NCBI GenBank assembly: GCA_951812925.1
Contig: OX638370.1
Coordinates: 1,884,001-1,948,000, forward strand
Direction: 5' to 3'
DNA length: 64,000 bases
Origin: Calliopum simillimum
Lineage: Eukaryota; Arthropoda; Insecta; Diptera; Lauxaniidae
The notes beneath the pieces are model-generated. The model was given only the letters and a program-made list of their open reading frames with translations. It did not search any database and had not been told where the DNA came from. Positions within the stretch are counted from its first letter, which is position 1. Each line of letters begins with the position of its first letter. A program made the translations under genes and the position numbers. Positions 23,315 to 35,924 of the stretch are shown here, piece after piece.

Positions 23315-25295
23315 TGTTTCCCTTTTACTTGCCCAGATGTTCCCCTAGGAATTTTTGCTTTTTGTATTTTTAAAAGCGAAAAATAAACCAAGCACAACAT
23401 ACTACAAATTCAGCAACATATTAGCGCAAATCCCAGCGGCATTCTATAGCGTTGCCAGCTGTCTGTTATTTTATGGAAAAAACTGAGAACAAAAAAAAGT
23501 ATTTTACTCATACACTGCTATCTACAAACATACATACATACAGACATTTAAATTCACATTTTTTTGTTGTTGTTGTTGTTGTTGTTGCTCGCTTCGCTTT
23601 TTAAGTTAACGTTGCCAACATGCGTCAATTTGAGACTCATTGCCTTGATTTCCTTTGTATTTGTTTTTTTCCGTTTCGGTGTTTCGACAAGGCAACTGGA
23701 GCAGAGAAAGAAATAAAAACAACAACAACAACAACAAGTGGCGGTGTTCAATTTAAAGCAATTCCCATAGCTATTAAAACAATAAAATATGCAAGAACAA
23801 CAACAACAAAATAAAACAAAAAAATTTTTAAGAAAAAATTCCAAAACAAAAAATTCCCCAACGACTTCACTTTCAATTTCACTTCATGTAAAAAGATGGC
23901 AATCAGTAGGAGTAGAAGGAGCTCCAAGGAGCACTGCTATAGGATTGAACAAAAAGCCGCTAAATCCCAAGGCAGCATTTGTCGTGTCGCATACAAATGT
24001 TCTGACAGTGAACGAAAATAAAACTTGAACTGGGAATTTCATTTTCGCTCTAAATAAGCTGAGAGATTTGAATATTTAAGAGAAAAACTTGGAAAAACAT
24101 TCAACACGAAAGGGATACTGTTCCGTATGAAATATTTCGAATTTTGTAAAATCGATGAAAATTTATCGATGGGATTTATTGGAAAATGCATGGCACTAGC
24201 TAAGTTTAAATTAATGGAAATGAGATTGTTCGAGTAAATCGTGGAAACGATCGCCGGCACAAGCAAAGAGTGATTTAGGCGGACATTTAGGCAGGGGAGT
24301 GTCACTATGCTCCGAGAGAAGGTGACAATATAAAGCAAAGAATATTCCCGACAATATCTCATCTCTAGTTGTTTGCCTTTAAAGAAACTACGCGAAAAAA
24401 ACATTAGTTGCTGGTTGTATTGGAATAAAAATTGGCAAGAACAACAGTTAAAACAGTAGCAAAAACTTCAAAGACTCCAATTTTGTTGGCAACACTGGTG
24501 TCACATAGTTTTCTCTGAGTTGATTTGCTTCCATTTTCTGTCAGCTTGTCGCACGCTAAATTAGCATATTAAAGGAATATGATAAGGACTCTACAAAGGA
24601 GGAGACGGCATGCATGAGTTCCCATGTCTTATACAATTTCCAATGTTGCAACATAACATACATACATACACATACTTAGGCAAACAAACAAACAAAAAAA
24701 CAAACACACGCTGTTTTCAGTTCAATAAGCAAAATAAAGACACACACCCGGCTTGCGTTATTTTCGCATAATTTGGCAGCATTGAAACCCAACGCCCTTT
24801 TCGTTTGCACTTGGTTTCTTTTTTTTTTTTTTTTTGGTCTTCTTTGTGGCAAACTTTAGAGACGCGGCTGTGAATGAAACCGAAATCGAAACCGCATGTT
24901 TGCCTATAGATCTACATATGTAAATCAGTTGGTTAAAGTTAAAGGCACTGCTTGGAATTTAAAATTTCGTAGAAGAAGTGCAAAGTTCGAAAGTAAAAGT
25001 TTAAAAGGATGACTTTTATCTGCTAAGCGAATGTCAATTGAAGAGCATATCGTCGGGTTAAAACTACAACTAGACATCTACATTTTTGATGTTTTTAAGT
25101 TTTTCGAAATTATATTTTTGTGTGGGATTTTGAGGTTTTAAACTTTTGTTTTTTTTTTGGATAAAATCGGATGGAGACGGAAAGGGAACTGGAGCTGTTT
25201 CTTCGTTAACTCAATACACCAAATATGTAGATGTCTAGTTGTAGTTTTAACACGACGTTATTTTAGGGAATCTGTATAGGGGGTGTTTATAGGCG
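23315..25295. other. Intronic non-coding sequence with triplet runs
   Basis: It contains (TTG)n at 23565-23588, ACAACA runs at 23720-23735 and 23790-23810, CATA repeats near 23530 and 24658, and T runs near 24817. Open frames here are low complexity. No gene is supported. Confidence 0.5.
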
Positions 25296-25299
25296 TGTT

Positions 25300-26205
25300 T
25301 ACTATCACCATCACTCTTCCATATCGTTCATGATGATATCCTAGATAAAGCTCTTAATAAGGCCAAAAGGGGTATCCAATGGAACTTTACCGAACATCTG
25401 GAAGATCTCGACTACGCTGACGACATCTGCCTCTTATCGTCCAAACATTCAGATATGCAAAGCAAAATTGAAGACCTTGTCTTGGAATCACAAAAGGCCG
25501 GCCAAAAAATCAACGTATCCAAGACTAAAAGCATGAAGCTAAACGCAAGCAATGGCAGACATAACGTTTAGAGCTGGCAGTGATGACATCGGAAACGTCG
25601 ATAGCTTCACATATTTAGGCAGCATTATCTCCATGGATGGTGGAGCAAAAGAGGATATCAACTCAAGAATAGCAAAAGCAAAAGGCGCGTTTGCCCAACT
25701 GAACAAAATATGGTCTTCATCCGTTATATCTACCAAAACGAAAGTGCGCATTTTTGATTCGAATGTGAAATCGGTTTTGTTATATGGGTGCGAAACGTGG
25801 CTTGTTATTGAACAACTAACAAACAAGCTGCAAGTATTCGTCAACATATGCTTAAGGCGAATACTAAAGGTTTGGTGGCCTCGCACGATATCAAATGCCG
25901 AGCTACATCAAAAATGCAATCAGAGGGCTATAGCAATCGAGGTCAAGCTGCGCAAATGGAGATGGATTGGTCACACTCTCCGGAAACCACACAGCGAAGT
26001 TTGTCACCAGGCTCTTGAGTGGAATTCACAAGGTAGTAGATCACGTGGCTGACCCAAAACCAACTGGAAGAGGTCGCTGGAAAAGGAAATCCAAGAATCG
26101 GGAAAGTCGTGGCAAGAGATTAAAGTCATCGCAAGGGATCGTGACAAATGGAGAGATTTCATATTGGCCCTATGCTCCTCCTAGGAGTTAAAGGAGAATA
26201 CATAC
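25300..26205 (+). mobile_element. 5'-truncated LINE 3' end with (TACA)n tail
   Basis: A first frame (from about 25335) reads KRGIQWNFTEHLEDLDYADDICLL, including the YADD catalytic motif of reverse transcriptase. After a +1 frame change near 25550 it continues with FTYLGSIIS, SVLLYGCETW, LRRILKVWWP and RKWRWIGHTLRKP, the standard post-RT block of endonuclease/reverse-transcriptase LINEs common in insects. It ends at TAG (26182-26184), then AGTTAAAGGAGAATACATACATACAT, a microsatellite tail. I do not assign the clade. Confidence 0.88.
25335..26184 (+). pseudogene. LINE reverse transcriptase C-terminus, one frameshift and one stop
   Basis: Domains in order: end of the RT palm with YADD, YLGS motif, LLYGCETW, RRILK, RKWRWIGH, then a basic tail. 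The frame changes near 25550. An in-frame TGA at 26050-26052 sits where related elements usually have Arg in a GRPK-like motif (CGA to TGA, a CpG-type decay). The same frame then continues 43 codons (PKTNWKRSLEKEIQES...) to the natural TAG. Non-functional. Confidence 0.82.
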
Positions 26206-26434
26206 ATACATATATTAATACGCAAGAATAAAATTTGTCCTACCTTTTTTCCTTTGTTAGAAATGGAGCACGATTTTGTGTTACATACCATTAGAAAGGT
26301 ATTTGGGTGTTAATGTGCACAAAGTTAAAACTATTTCAAACTACTATATTTATTGACAAAATTTCTTTTGGAGATTGATTGTCTAAAAAATATGAAAAAT
26401 TTTTTTTTTATTTTTAGTTTCTCTTGGCTGCTGT

Positions 26435-26788
26435 AGAGGGCGACATCCAAAAGTTACTTTTCAAACTGGTAGGACATTTTTCTCCGAATCTACTACTAAA
26501 GAGTATTCGATTACTCATAAAAAAAATAAACAATAAGCCTCTGAAAGTTTTTAAAAATACCCCCTCCCCCTCCCTTTTTTACGGGAGTAACTTACCCTCA
26601 AAAAATGCAAATTTTTTTGCATTTTTCATAAATATTCATACAAAAACTTCAAAGTATGAATTTTAGAGGCTTATTGTATAGTTTTGAGTCTCAAGAATAA
26701 AATCCATTTTGAATTTTTCAAAAATCAGTTACAGGAGGTCTACAACATGTCCTACCGTTTGAAAAGTAACTTTTGGATGACGCCCTCT
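26435..26788. mobile_element. Short hairpin element (354 bp)
   Basis: The left end AGAGGGCGACATCCAAAAG faces the right end CTTTTGGATGACGCCCTCT, and the inverted match continues through TTACTTTTCAAAC and GGTAGGACAT (about 50 bases). An inner pair AAGCCTCTGAAA / TTTAGAGGCTT extends the hairpin. No coding capacity. Confidence 0.75.
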
Positions 26789-26799
26789 GTTTTTTCCTA

Positions 26800-27400
26800 T
26801 AAGTTTAAAAAACCACTTTTTAAAACTTTGAAAAACTTGAAAATGAAAACTCAGAAAAACCGGCTAATTTCATACGAAAATAAGAACACGGGTTTCGACT
26901 TAAAATATGCGCGGAGAGAGCGACGTTTATTCAATGCTGGTTGTACAAGTACAGAGTTTAATTATTGTTTAACATAATTGGGAGCCAGAGGAGCAGTCCG
27001 AAAATGGTGAACATAACAAAATTCGAAGAAAACCAAACACCACTGTACCGACAACAAAGTACAAAAAAAAAAAAAAATTTTTCATATTTTTAAGACAATA
27101 TTGAACAATGTCCAAAATAAATTTTGTCAATAAATATAATAGTTTTTTCATAATAAAATTTTTAAAAAGTGTTTTTTTTTTTCAATTTCAAAAGCGAATG
27201 TCCCCTTAAGACAGGTAAAGTTAAATGCAAATTTTTCAATATTAACAACGACAAAATACGCGGTGACACAGAGCTGAAAAGAGGACACAGCACAAAGAGA
27301 AAGACAAAAAGCTGACTGGCACTGACTTCACGTTTTTTGTTTTCTTTTCGTTTCACATTTGTCATTGTACCAGGGATGATAAATAAGCTTTTCTATTTTG
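26800..27400. other. Intronic non-coding sequence
   Basis: A-rich sequence with a homopolymer run near 27062. No gene is supported. Confidence 0.5.
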
Positions 27401-27410
27401 TACCAAACAG

Positions 27411-27945
27411 CAAAAAAAGTACTAAAACTATCCAAATAGTACCAAAATTATTCAATACATTTGTGTCAAATTCTGACCATTGGGAAATACTAGTATCCTT
27501 TAAAACACATTCTGAACAAGAGTCAGTTGCTGTTAGGATACATTAACAAAATAAATAATTGCCTAGTCAGATATGGGTAAGGTGACTCACTCTCGCTCTT
27601 TCATCGTAAAGTGAGACATAAAAGTGCCAAATTTTTGTAGAAAGTTTGTGAGAGGGTACATTTTTGTATATTATGAATTCAGTAGCCGTTGAAAACTTCG
27701 TGCGGTAATTGAACAAAAAAAAAGTACTAAAACTGTCCAAATTGTACCAAAATTATTTAATACATTTGTGGCCAAATTTTGACCACTGGGCAATTCTACT
27801 TAGTATCCTTTAAAACTCTCTCTGAACAACAGTCAGTTGCTATTGGAATAGATTAACAAAAGGAGTAATTACCTAGTCAGATATGCCATATTTTTGTATA
27901 AATTTCGTAAGAGGGTACATTTTTGTATATTATGCATTCAATTGT
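27411..27945 (+). repeat. Two-copy degenerate tandem duplication (about 300 bp apart)
   Basis: Copy 1 (27411-27683) and copy 2 (27717-27930) share, in order, AAAAGTACTAAAACT, TACCAAAATTATT, AGTATCCTTTAAAAC, CAGTCAGTTGCT, CCTAGTCAGATATG and GAGGGTACATTTTTGTATA. Copy 2 lacks about 50 bases around 27573-27630 that carry a CTCACTCTCGCTCTTTC / GTAAAGTGAGAC block. Confidence 0.8.
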
Positions 27946-27949
27946 GTGA

Positions 27950-30500
27950 AATTTATATTGTTTAGGATTGGCGGGAGTAGTCTTTAATGTTATACTTTTT
28001 TTTTCAAACAGAACTTAAATATGGGACTGGAATTTAAAAAGTTTTAATCAAGAATGCTTTCTGGAATCATAGGTGGATTTAGCATGAGTTCTACTTAAAA
28101 TAGTCAAATCGAAGCTCAATATACCACACCACACTTCATTGTAATATTAATATTGATGACGAACTTTGACTGTTTTACGAGTTTACGAGGTTTTCGAGGC
28201 TTTTACACGTTTTAAGGAATACCCTGAAGGAAAAGTCAAAAATTATGAGAAAGTCGAAAAATTTTAAAAAGTCGAAATGTTGAAAAATTAAAAAATTATA
28301 ATGAATAAAACTTTAACAAATGAGATACTTATGCAAGTTTTTCAAGGTATTTATCCACAACATAAATGTCAAAGTACAATGACATTTGATGGCATTTTCA
28401 AAAATTATGGCATATTCAAATTCTGACATTACTTTTGTCACTACCTTGTATCATCGAATAATTGAAATGACAGTAAAGAATGAACACGGAACATGAAATT
28501 TATTAAAGTGCAGTATTGATGTCAAAAGCGCATAATTACAGCAGATTAACTATTAATTAAAATGTTTTTTTTTGTCATCATGTTGTTGCTGTTGTTGTCG
28601 TTGTTGGTGTTTTCGACGACACTGACTGTATGCATCAGTGTGCGTGATTTTTGTGTCAAATATTCCATAAATTTCCATGCCATTATGTAAGTGCTGTAGT
28701 AATTTGCTCGAACATTTTGTATTAATTTGCAACTTTTTTGTTGTGCGTAATGTGTTGCAATTAAAATTTAATTTTATTTTGATGACTTGAAAAATTTATT
28801 TTACATAAAATTCATCCAACATACAACCAAATGACATGACAATGTTGCCAACTAAAATGCTAAAATTAATTTTATAATTTTTTTTTTTTATAAAAAATGA
28901 CAATTTTTAAGTGGTTTTCAGTTGCAATTAATCTGTTTTTTGTTGTGGTTGCTTTTGTTGTAGCTGTATCAATTGTTGTTGTTGTTGTTTTTGTGTCTGG
29001 TTTTAATGTCATTGAGGTTTTTGTTGTGATTTTCGTCCACTTTGAATTGTAAATAAATCGTAATTTTATTGTATTGTTTGTCAGTTTCGTGGTTTGAAAA
29101 TGTACAAGGACATTTTTAAATAAAACTTAACGTTTTGATGTTGATCCTTTTGAAAAGAAAAAAAAAATGTATTCCCTTTTTTTCATTTTGGTCCCAAAAA
29201 AATTGTTGGTGTGGCAACCGTGACTAGAAACATAAAGAAAATTCTTCCGCTATACTAATGGGTTGTGTATTGCATACAGTTGAGATGTTTGTAGTTGGAT
29301 TCACCATAAAGGTCAAGGTTGTTAGGGTAGAACAAAAGTGAGCCGATTTTGGCTCGCCTACAACAAACACAATTTTTCAGTAGACGAGAAAATTCTATGC
29401 TGATTGCGCTTGGCTCAGTGATTTGAAACGCTGACACTCTTGATATATATAGATGCTGAATGTAATATCATTCATGAAGATTTCAACTAACACAATCAAG
29501 TACTAAACAGGCGCTGCCTATCAGAATGGACTTTGAAAAATTCAAAAAATTACTAATAATAGATTTTTAAGGAAATCCACCTTTTGCTCCACAACTTCTC
29601 TTATACGCTTTTTGTGCAAAATCGACTTTTTCTGTCAATAATGAGTTAATACATAAGTAAGTACTTTTTTTGAACATTTTTAATTCGCTTTAACATAAAA
29701 TAATTAAAATTGAAATGAAATTGTTACTCTCTTATTAAAAGAAGACTATCAAAGGCCTCATACAATTCGCGTATAAAAATGTCCGCTATTACAGTGGTCT
29801 GTGGCTGGCAATGACACTTTTAATTGTTCCTGTAGGTAATGTTGTTGTTGCAATAAGGATAATAAAAAAACACCCGGACATATGGCTAGCAGCGGCTGAT
29901 TTTTCATTTGCGATTTATTGTTGGTTGCTGTTAAATGAGTCGCAAGGACTTTGAGTCCTTTTATTTTATGCGAATAACAATTTTAAATTCAATTAAAGGG
30001 CTTAAGTGCTTTCACAAAAGCTGAATGCCTTGGATAAGGCGAAAATAATAATAAAAAAAATTAAAACATTTAAGCTTCCTTTTGTAAATAAAATATACAA
30101 TGTATAAAAAACAAAAAAGTTTGATTGCAAAAGTGTGGTATAAAATCTGTAAGGTGAAAATTAATCAAAGTCGCCAAAAATTGGGAACGCATTTAAGGTT
30201 TATTTTTTACTCAAAAGAATCCCATGAATCACGAAATTTCATTTTATATTTTTAAAAATACATATTTTTGCCAAAGAAGAAACTGACATACTTATTTTTT
30301 GATTTTTTTAAAAGCTAAATATTCTTTTTTCAGGATAAAGTTTCTCCATAAAAATGACCACACAAGAACAAAGGTATCGCTCGCTTTTTCATTATTAAGG
30401 TTTATGACTGCTTCTTGAATTCTGTGTTGTTGTTGCTGTAGTTTAGTTACTCCCTTTATATTATTTGTTCGAGGTTCAAAGGACAAACTTAATGAAAAAT
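27950..30500. other. Intronic non-coding sequence
   Basis: No gene is supported. It holds TTG runs (28585-28605, 28975-28990) and long A/T-rich tracts. Confidence 0.5.
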
Positions 30501-30504
30501 ACAG

Positions 30505-31615
30505 TAAGGGTGTGCAAAGAGCTGTTCGAATCTGTTCGAGCATTCCGTCATTGTATCGAACCTAAAACAAGCAGATCGCGCGTTCGAGCAACTCGTTTGT
30601 TCAAACGTTCTTAACTTGAAACATGTTGCGAACTGCTTCACTCTTGTTGCAAGCTGTTGCACAGGCTACTGTGTACGCAACCTTACAGCCAACATATTGG
30701 TTTGCTTGTATCATACAAGTTGTGTGCAGGTCCGGATTTAAGCTTATTATTGCCCTTGGTTATATAACATGTTTATAAGTCATGTTTGTGTAAACGATGT
30801 TTCTGTTGAATATTTTATCACCCTCACTGACGCGTTTCCTTTTGTGTACGGAAAAGGGATTGGGAAACGATTCCATAAAATTGTGGAAACGTTTTTTTAA
30901 AAAAACCTAACGTATATCTTAAGGTGGGTTGCCACCTGGTTATTTTCTGAAATTTTGATAATATCATACTTTTTGTGACTAAATTAAAATTCTTGGTGGA
31001 CCACCCTAAATTTTTGTTTCGTAGTTTTTGGACCAATGATGTCAATTTATAGAGAGAGAATGATGATCATAGCAGTTTATTGATAAAAGTTTTGATTTTA
31101 TTAAAAAACCAGGTGGCAACCTTAAAAAATTACTTTGGTTTTTTGGGTCGAAAATATGATTTTTCATTAAAGAATCTTAACTAGGAAATGCAATTTTGCA
31201 AAAAAACGTCTGGTAACCCTAATATGGCAACCATCAATTTTATGTATCGTCATTCAAAATTAAAAAAAATTAAAAAAAAAACAATTCAAAAAAACTTTAT
31301 CTGATCGTTTCTGAAATCAAGAATTTCAATTTAGTCACAAAAAGTATGATCTTAACAAAATTTCAGAAAATAATCAGGTGGCAACCCACCCTTAAAATAT
31401 ATGTTTTGTTTTTTAAAAGAATGTTTCTCAAAGTATTTTACGTTGCATTCCTTGATAAAAAAAATTTTTCTTGTGGCGGCCCCTTTTGGACAATCTGTTA
31501 TTCCAGCCGTGGTTGTATGCAACAAATTGGAATTGAACGATACATACTGTTCGAACGCTCGATCTGTTCAGTGTACTGATCGAACAGAAATTTCTGTTGA
31601 AATTGCATAGCCTTA
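30505..31615. mobile_element. Probable hAT-like non-autonomous element (1.1 kb)
   Basis: The left end TAAGGGTGTGCAA is mirrored by the right end TTGCATAGCCTTA (two mismatches in 13). Just inside, both ends have TTCGAA/GATCG(C/A)GCGTTCGA phrases in inverted order. The flanking octamers AAATACAG and GAATATAG agree at six of eight positions, both differences being transitions, as in an old 8-bp duplication. An internal inverted repeat (next entry) makes it largely palindromic. No transposase frame. Confidence 0.6.
30888..31432. repeat. Internal inverted repeat sharing the GGTTGCCACC motif
   Basis: The left arm, about 110 bases, contains GGTGGGTTGCCACCTGG, then TATTTTCTGAAATTTT and ACTTTTTGTGACTAAATT. 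The right arm (31318-31432) is its inverse. The same GTTGCCACCTGGTTATTTT phrase occurs in family B at 12.79 and 42.76 kb, which links these elements. Confidence 0.75.
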
Positions 31616-31619
31616 GAAT

Positions 31620-34600
31620 ATAGATTGTAATGCTGAAAATATAATTTCATTATGAAAATACTATACTCTCTAATCATAATTGCCATTTGTTGTGTACAAC
31701 AATTACGTTTTTATATTTTTGTTATTCTGGAAACTTTCCAAACCAAAATTTCAAAAAAATTTATAAAAAACGTTAACAGAAAGTTAAAAGAATTGGAAAT
31801 TTATTTGAAAAAGCAATCTAAAAAATTCAATAAAACTGGAGCTAATTGTAGAAAGCCAAAGAACTGAAATTAATTTTCGTTTTTTACCTGAATGAACTCT
31901 TTGTTAACTCAAGGATATTGTGTGAAGAGAGAGTAAAATAAATAAAAAGGATATTAAGAACAGTAGCTGTAGCAGCAGGATGATAAGCGTAGAAAGCAGA
32001 TAAGCCTCAAGCAATGCGTCTTAAAGAAATCGAAAAAAGAAAACAAAAAATGTTTTGTGGATGAAGACAAACCAGCCAGACCACTTAAAAAATTGATTAA
32101 AGAAGCAGAAAAGTAAGGAAAGTCTTTTTTTTGTTATTAATTTTGCTTTGAGTTTGTTTAAGTGGCGTAAAAGATTTAAAAGGAAATAATAATGAAAAGG
32201 AATTTCAATGCTAAAGAAATCAGATAATGCTGTAAGCAAAAGAAATAGCGCGCGCGCCTTTAAGTATGCTACAAAAATTTCTACAATATATCATATAATT
32301 GATTCTCATGTACCTAAGTACTTGTATTTGTTACAAACGCTTTTAATCTAAAACAAATTTAGATGGGCAACATTTTCCAATTATTTTATGATTTTTATTT
32401 TCAATTTTATTTTTTTCATTTAACTTTTTAATAACGAACAAAAAAATAAAAAACTAAAGAAATCGAAAAATAAAAGAAGAAAGTAACAACTTTGCACTTT
32501 CGTTGAAACTTTTTCCCCAGCATGTAACTAATCTGCTTGTCAGCAGTTTTTGTCTTATTCGTGTTCATTCATTGAAACAGAACGTTGCCATACTGACGCA
32601 CATTTGTTTAGCCAGCATTAAAAGTTTGCAATTTGCAAGAGTTTTTCATTTGCTTTTTTGTTTCTTAAGAGTTTTTCAAAGTTAGATGGCATGTTCTAAG
32701 TAATTAATTAGTATTAAGCAGTTGAAAGCGATATTTAAGCACAGTAGAATGGTATTGTTACAGATTATGTTAAGGAAAAAGTTTTTTGGCTTAAGCCGTT
32801 GGGCACTTGCAATGAAATAGAGCAGGTGAAAATAAATGTATTGTCAACATTAACTAATGCTAGAACCTAGAGCGGCCATCTTTTTCAAGAACATATTTAA
32901 AAATTAAAACAAAAAATATGCTATAGTGCACCCTGTTTCAATTGAAGCAGCTGCACGAACCAAACAATATGTGTAGTCAAGAAACAGCGAGAACAGCCGA
33001 GAATGTTAAATCGAAAGCAATCAGAAGATAAAAAATAAAGCTATTTAACCTCTTGACCTTTTTACTTTTAACAAAATGTTAAAATTTCCATCAAATCATA
33101 GCGAAAAACGTGAGCTCAAAATATGGACACTTAGATTATGGAAGATATTTTGTAATTTTTATTATCAATCTTTCACGCCACTGTCAAAAGCAAACGTAAT
33201 ACGCAATTAAATGAAATACTTAGAACACATCTACATCTAATGAAACCACCGATAATTTGTTGCCATAGTTTTGCGCAAACTTTAACCTTAACCGCTAACG
33301 ACAAACATAAAAACACAAACCACTTGACATGCGACCTACGACTCAGGGCCCATAACAAACGACCTTAGATTCTCAGCTTGAGGGGTTGCGGTGTTTTGGT
33401 ATAAGAGCGGCGGTAGCTTGTCGCCAGCAAGCGCCATCATCACTTCATTAAGATAATTGCAAGGCGTTAGCAACACTTTTTCTTAACAAATCACACCGCC
33501 CTGTATACCACACTACAAACGCAGTGATGCCAAACTTTTCTGCTTTCTCACACCAACGTCTTCCTCCTGCTCTAACGCTCTTCGTCTTTTTAACTCTAAA
33601 CGAACGCATTGAGCCGTGTTCCACTTTTGACACTTGCTGTTGCTGCTGTGTGGCAAAGTAAACATTGGTGCAAAAGAGAGAGAAATAAAAAACGAAGATG
33701 TTGAAGCAAAAAAAAAAAAAAACAAATTATTAACAGTAAATAAAAGCAAAGGAAGAGCAACATCACTGTTTTTGCCATTTCGCATCCCTCATCCTTCCAA
33801 GTGAATACTTCAACTTTTGTTGCTTCAATGTCTCAAGTACCCACCAGCATTTAAAGCAATAATTCAAAAAGTTTTAGTTCCGTTTACGCACACATAAACA
33901 CGCACACACACACACACATCCAACAGATTCACGCACACTTTCATGTTGGTGCATAAATAAAATTTCATTTAAGTGCGGCATTTCAGGTATTTCGTAGAAA
34001 ATTAAAGTGAAGCTCAAATTAAACAGTAAACGGAAAGATAAAAATATGTTTCATTCCAGACTTGATAGCGCTCTCCCACTTTCTGTGTTCGTGCTCCAGT
34101 GTTTTGGAAAATGTTCATCAGCAAAGGTATACAATATTGCTGGATAGAGACTAAGTATCGTTTTTCGTAGCTGTGTACTTGCAATTGCTAGGGAGTTTTT
34201 GTTTTTATCTTGACTCAACTTTGGGTGCTTGATTTTATTGGATTTTATTTGCGGCCATACATTACACTAAAAGTTTACATAATATAGTTCATAATAGCAA
34301 AGATTGTGTGCGAAAGTTATTGCCAAGTTGCATCCAAATATAAATATCGATGTTCAAATGATTTAAAAATGATTAAAATCAAGGGTTGCTCATACGTCCC
34401 GTTATTTGATATTTTTCCTATCATTTATTACACTGGAAACTGGTCATTCTTACCTAAATTTTTTTGGAGTTGCTTGTTAATTCGTCCATTACAATATTAT
34501 CAAAAATTTAAATTTGGTTATCTCAATCAATATCAAATAACTCAATGTACAATAACAATGCGAAAAAGGGGGAAAAAAAGAAAACACTAAAAACCAAAAA

Positions 34601-35335
34601 TCACATTTAAAATCAACACTAAAAAATGAAAATGTTTCAAGCGTAACAATAAATTTCAATAAATGAACAAGCAGACGGGAATTTTATTGTCGGAGCAAAC
34701 TCCCGTGATTGCGATTGCAACTGTAAAAAACTTTGACCGCGATGTCTTTGAAAGATTTCCTTCTTGAGCTATGTAGTGGCAAAGATGTAACCAAACAATG
34801 TAGAGAAAGCAATGAAAAGTACAGAGAAAGTACAGAGAAAGTACTACAGAGATAGCAGTTGAAGTGAGAAAATGCTGTTGTTGCAAAATAAAATTCAATA
34901 AAATAAAATAGGACAAAATAAATACAAAGATATGATAAAGAATGGATGGGAGGGGGGAGTGGGGCCACAAAACAAACAAACGCAAAATACGAAATCACTT
35001 AAAGTTTTCCAATTACGTACGAAATCCCGTAAAAGATTTACACAAATTACAAACGATTTTCGTTACGTTTAAGTTAAAATCGAGATATTTCCTTCCATTA
35101 CTTTTTTTCGTTGATTTTTTTTTTTTGCTTTAAATGTTTGCAGAGTGATTTTCATTATTGAATCCACTTTTGGCAAAAGTAGCGCAAGGTGAGTGCTATA
35201 AAAGTTTTAGGAGAGATTTCGTAAAAATTTGTTTCCTCTTTTTCGTAGAATATTTTTATAGAGCACTTTAACCTACAAGATTAATTCAAAATGTAGTTTA
35301 AGAATTTAACGATAAAGTAAGTGATTAGCAAACCA
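31620..35335. other. Intronic non-coding sequence
   Basis: No gene is supported. It contains a (CA)n run near 33902-33918, A runs near 33709-33722, CGCGCGCG at 32250-32257, and GTACAGAGAAA repeated near 34818-34850. AGAAACAGCGAGAACAGCCGAGAATG near 32980 resembles AGAAACAACGAGAACAGCTGAAAATG near 17760, a short dispersed repeat. Confidence 0.5.
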
Positions 35336-35339
35336 AGGC

Positions 35340-35625
35340 CCAAATCAAGACCATTGAGTCTTCGTCTCGATCTTGGTCATGATAAAATTTCTAAAAACTA
35401 TTGCAGTTTGGTTTTTAAGTAGCCAAATTTCGAAGTGAGGGATGATTTTATGCTCGAAAGGAGTTTGAAACACCTATTAACTATAAATTACAAAGACTGA
35501 AAAGCAGTCGTCGTCTTGACGATCATCATGATCAAAACAGTCTTGGTCTGGAAATTATATGAGAGTCTTGGTCTTGGTCTTAAAAAATATATCAAGACCA
35601 AGACTAAGTAATTTTGATCATCACT
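35340..35625. repeat. TCTTGGTCT-rich decayed repeat with hairpin
   Basis: AGTCTTGGTCTTGG (35562) faces CAAGACCAAGACT (35595-35608) across a short A/T spacer. Further TCTTGGTC/GACCAAGA phrases occur between 35350 and 35600, along with GATCATCATGATCA palindromes. The origin is unknown. Confidence 0.5.
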
Positions 35626-35924
35626 ATATTTCGATATACAGAATTAGGGAGTAAGGAAAATGGCTGACCTTAGGAGCACTTAATAAACCTTTTTTTCACA
35701 TGCTAGCCTGGCTGTAGTAGTCATTGGAGGAGAGTTTGGGTATGAGTTCTCGTTATGCTTCATCGGTTTGTGTAGAAGATCCAAGCTACCACTCTGTCTT
35801 ACCATTGTTACGTCAGTGCTTATTTGGTACTAATCTTTAGCGATTCCAGTTGATTCGGTCGAGATAGACCATGTCACCTCTATTCGCTCTGATCAGGCAA
35901 GTAAAAGTGAAGAAGAATGGATAG

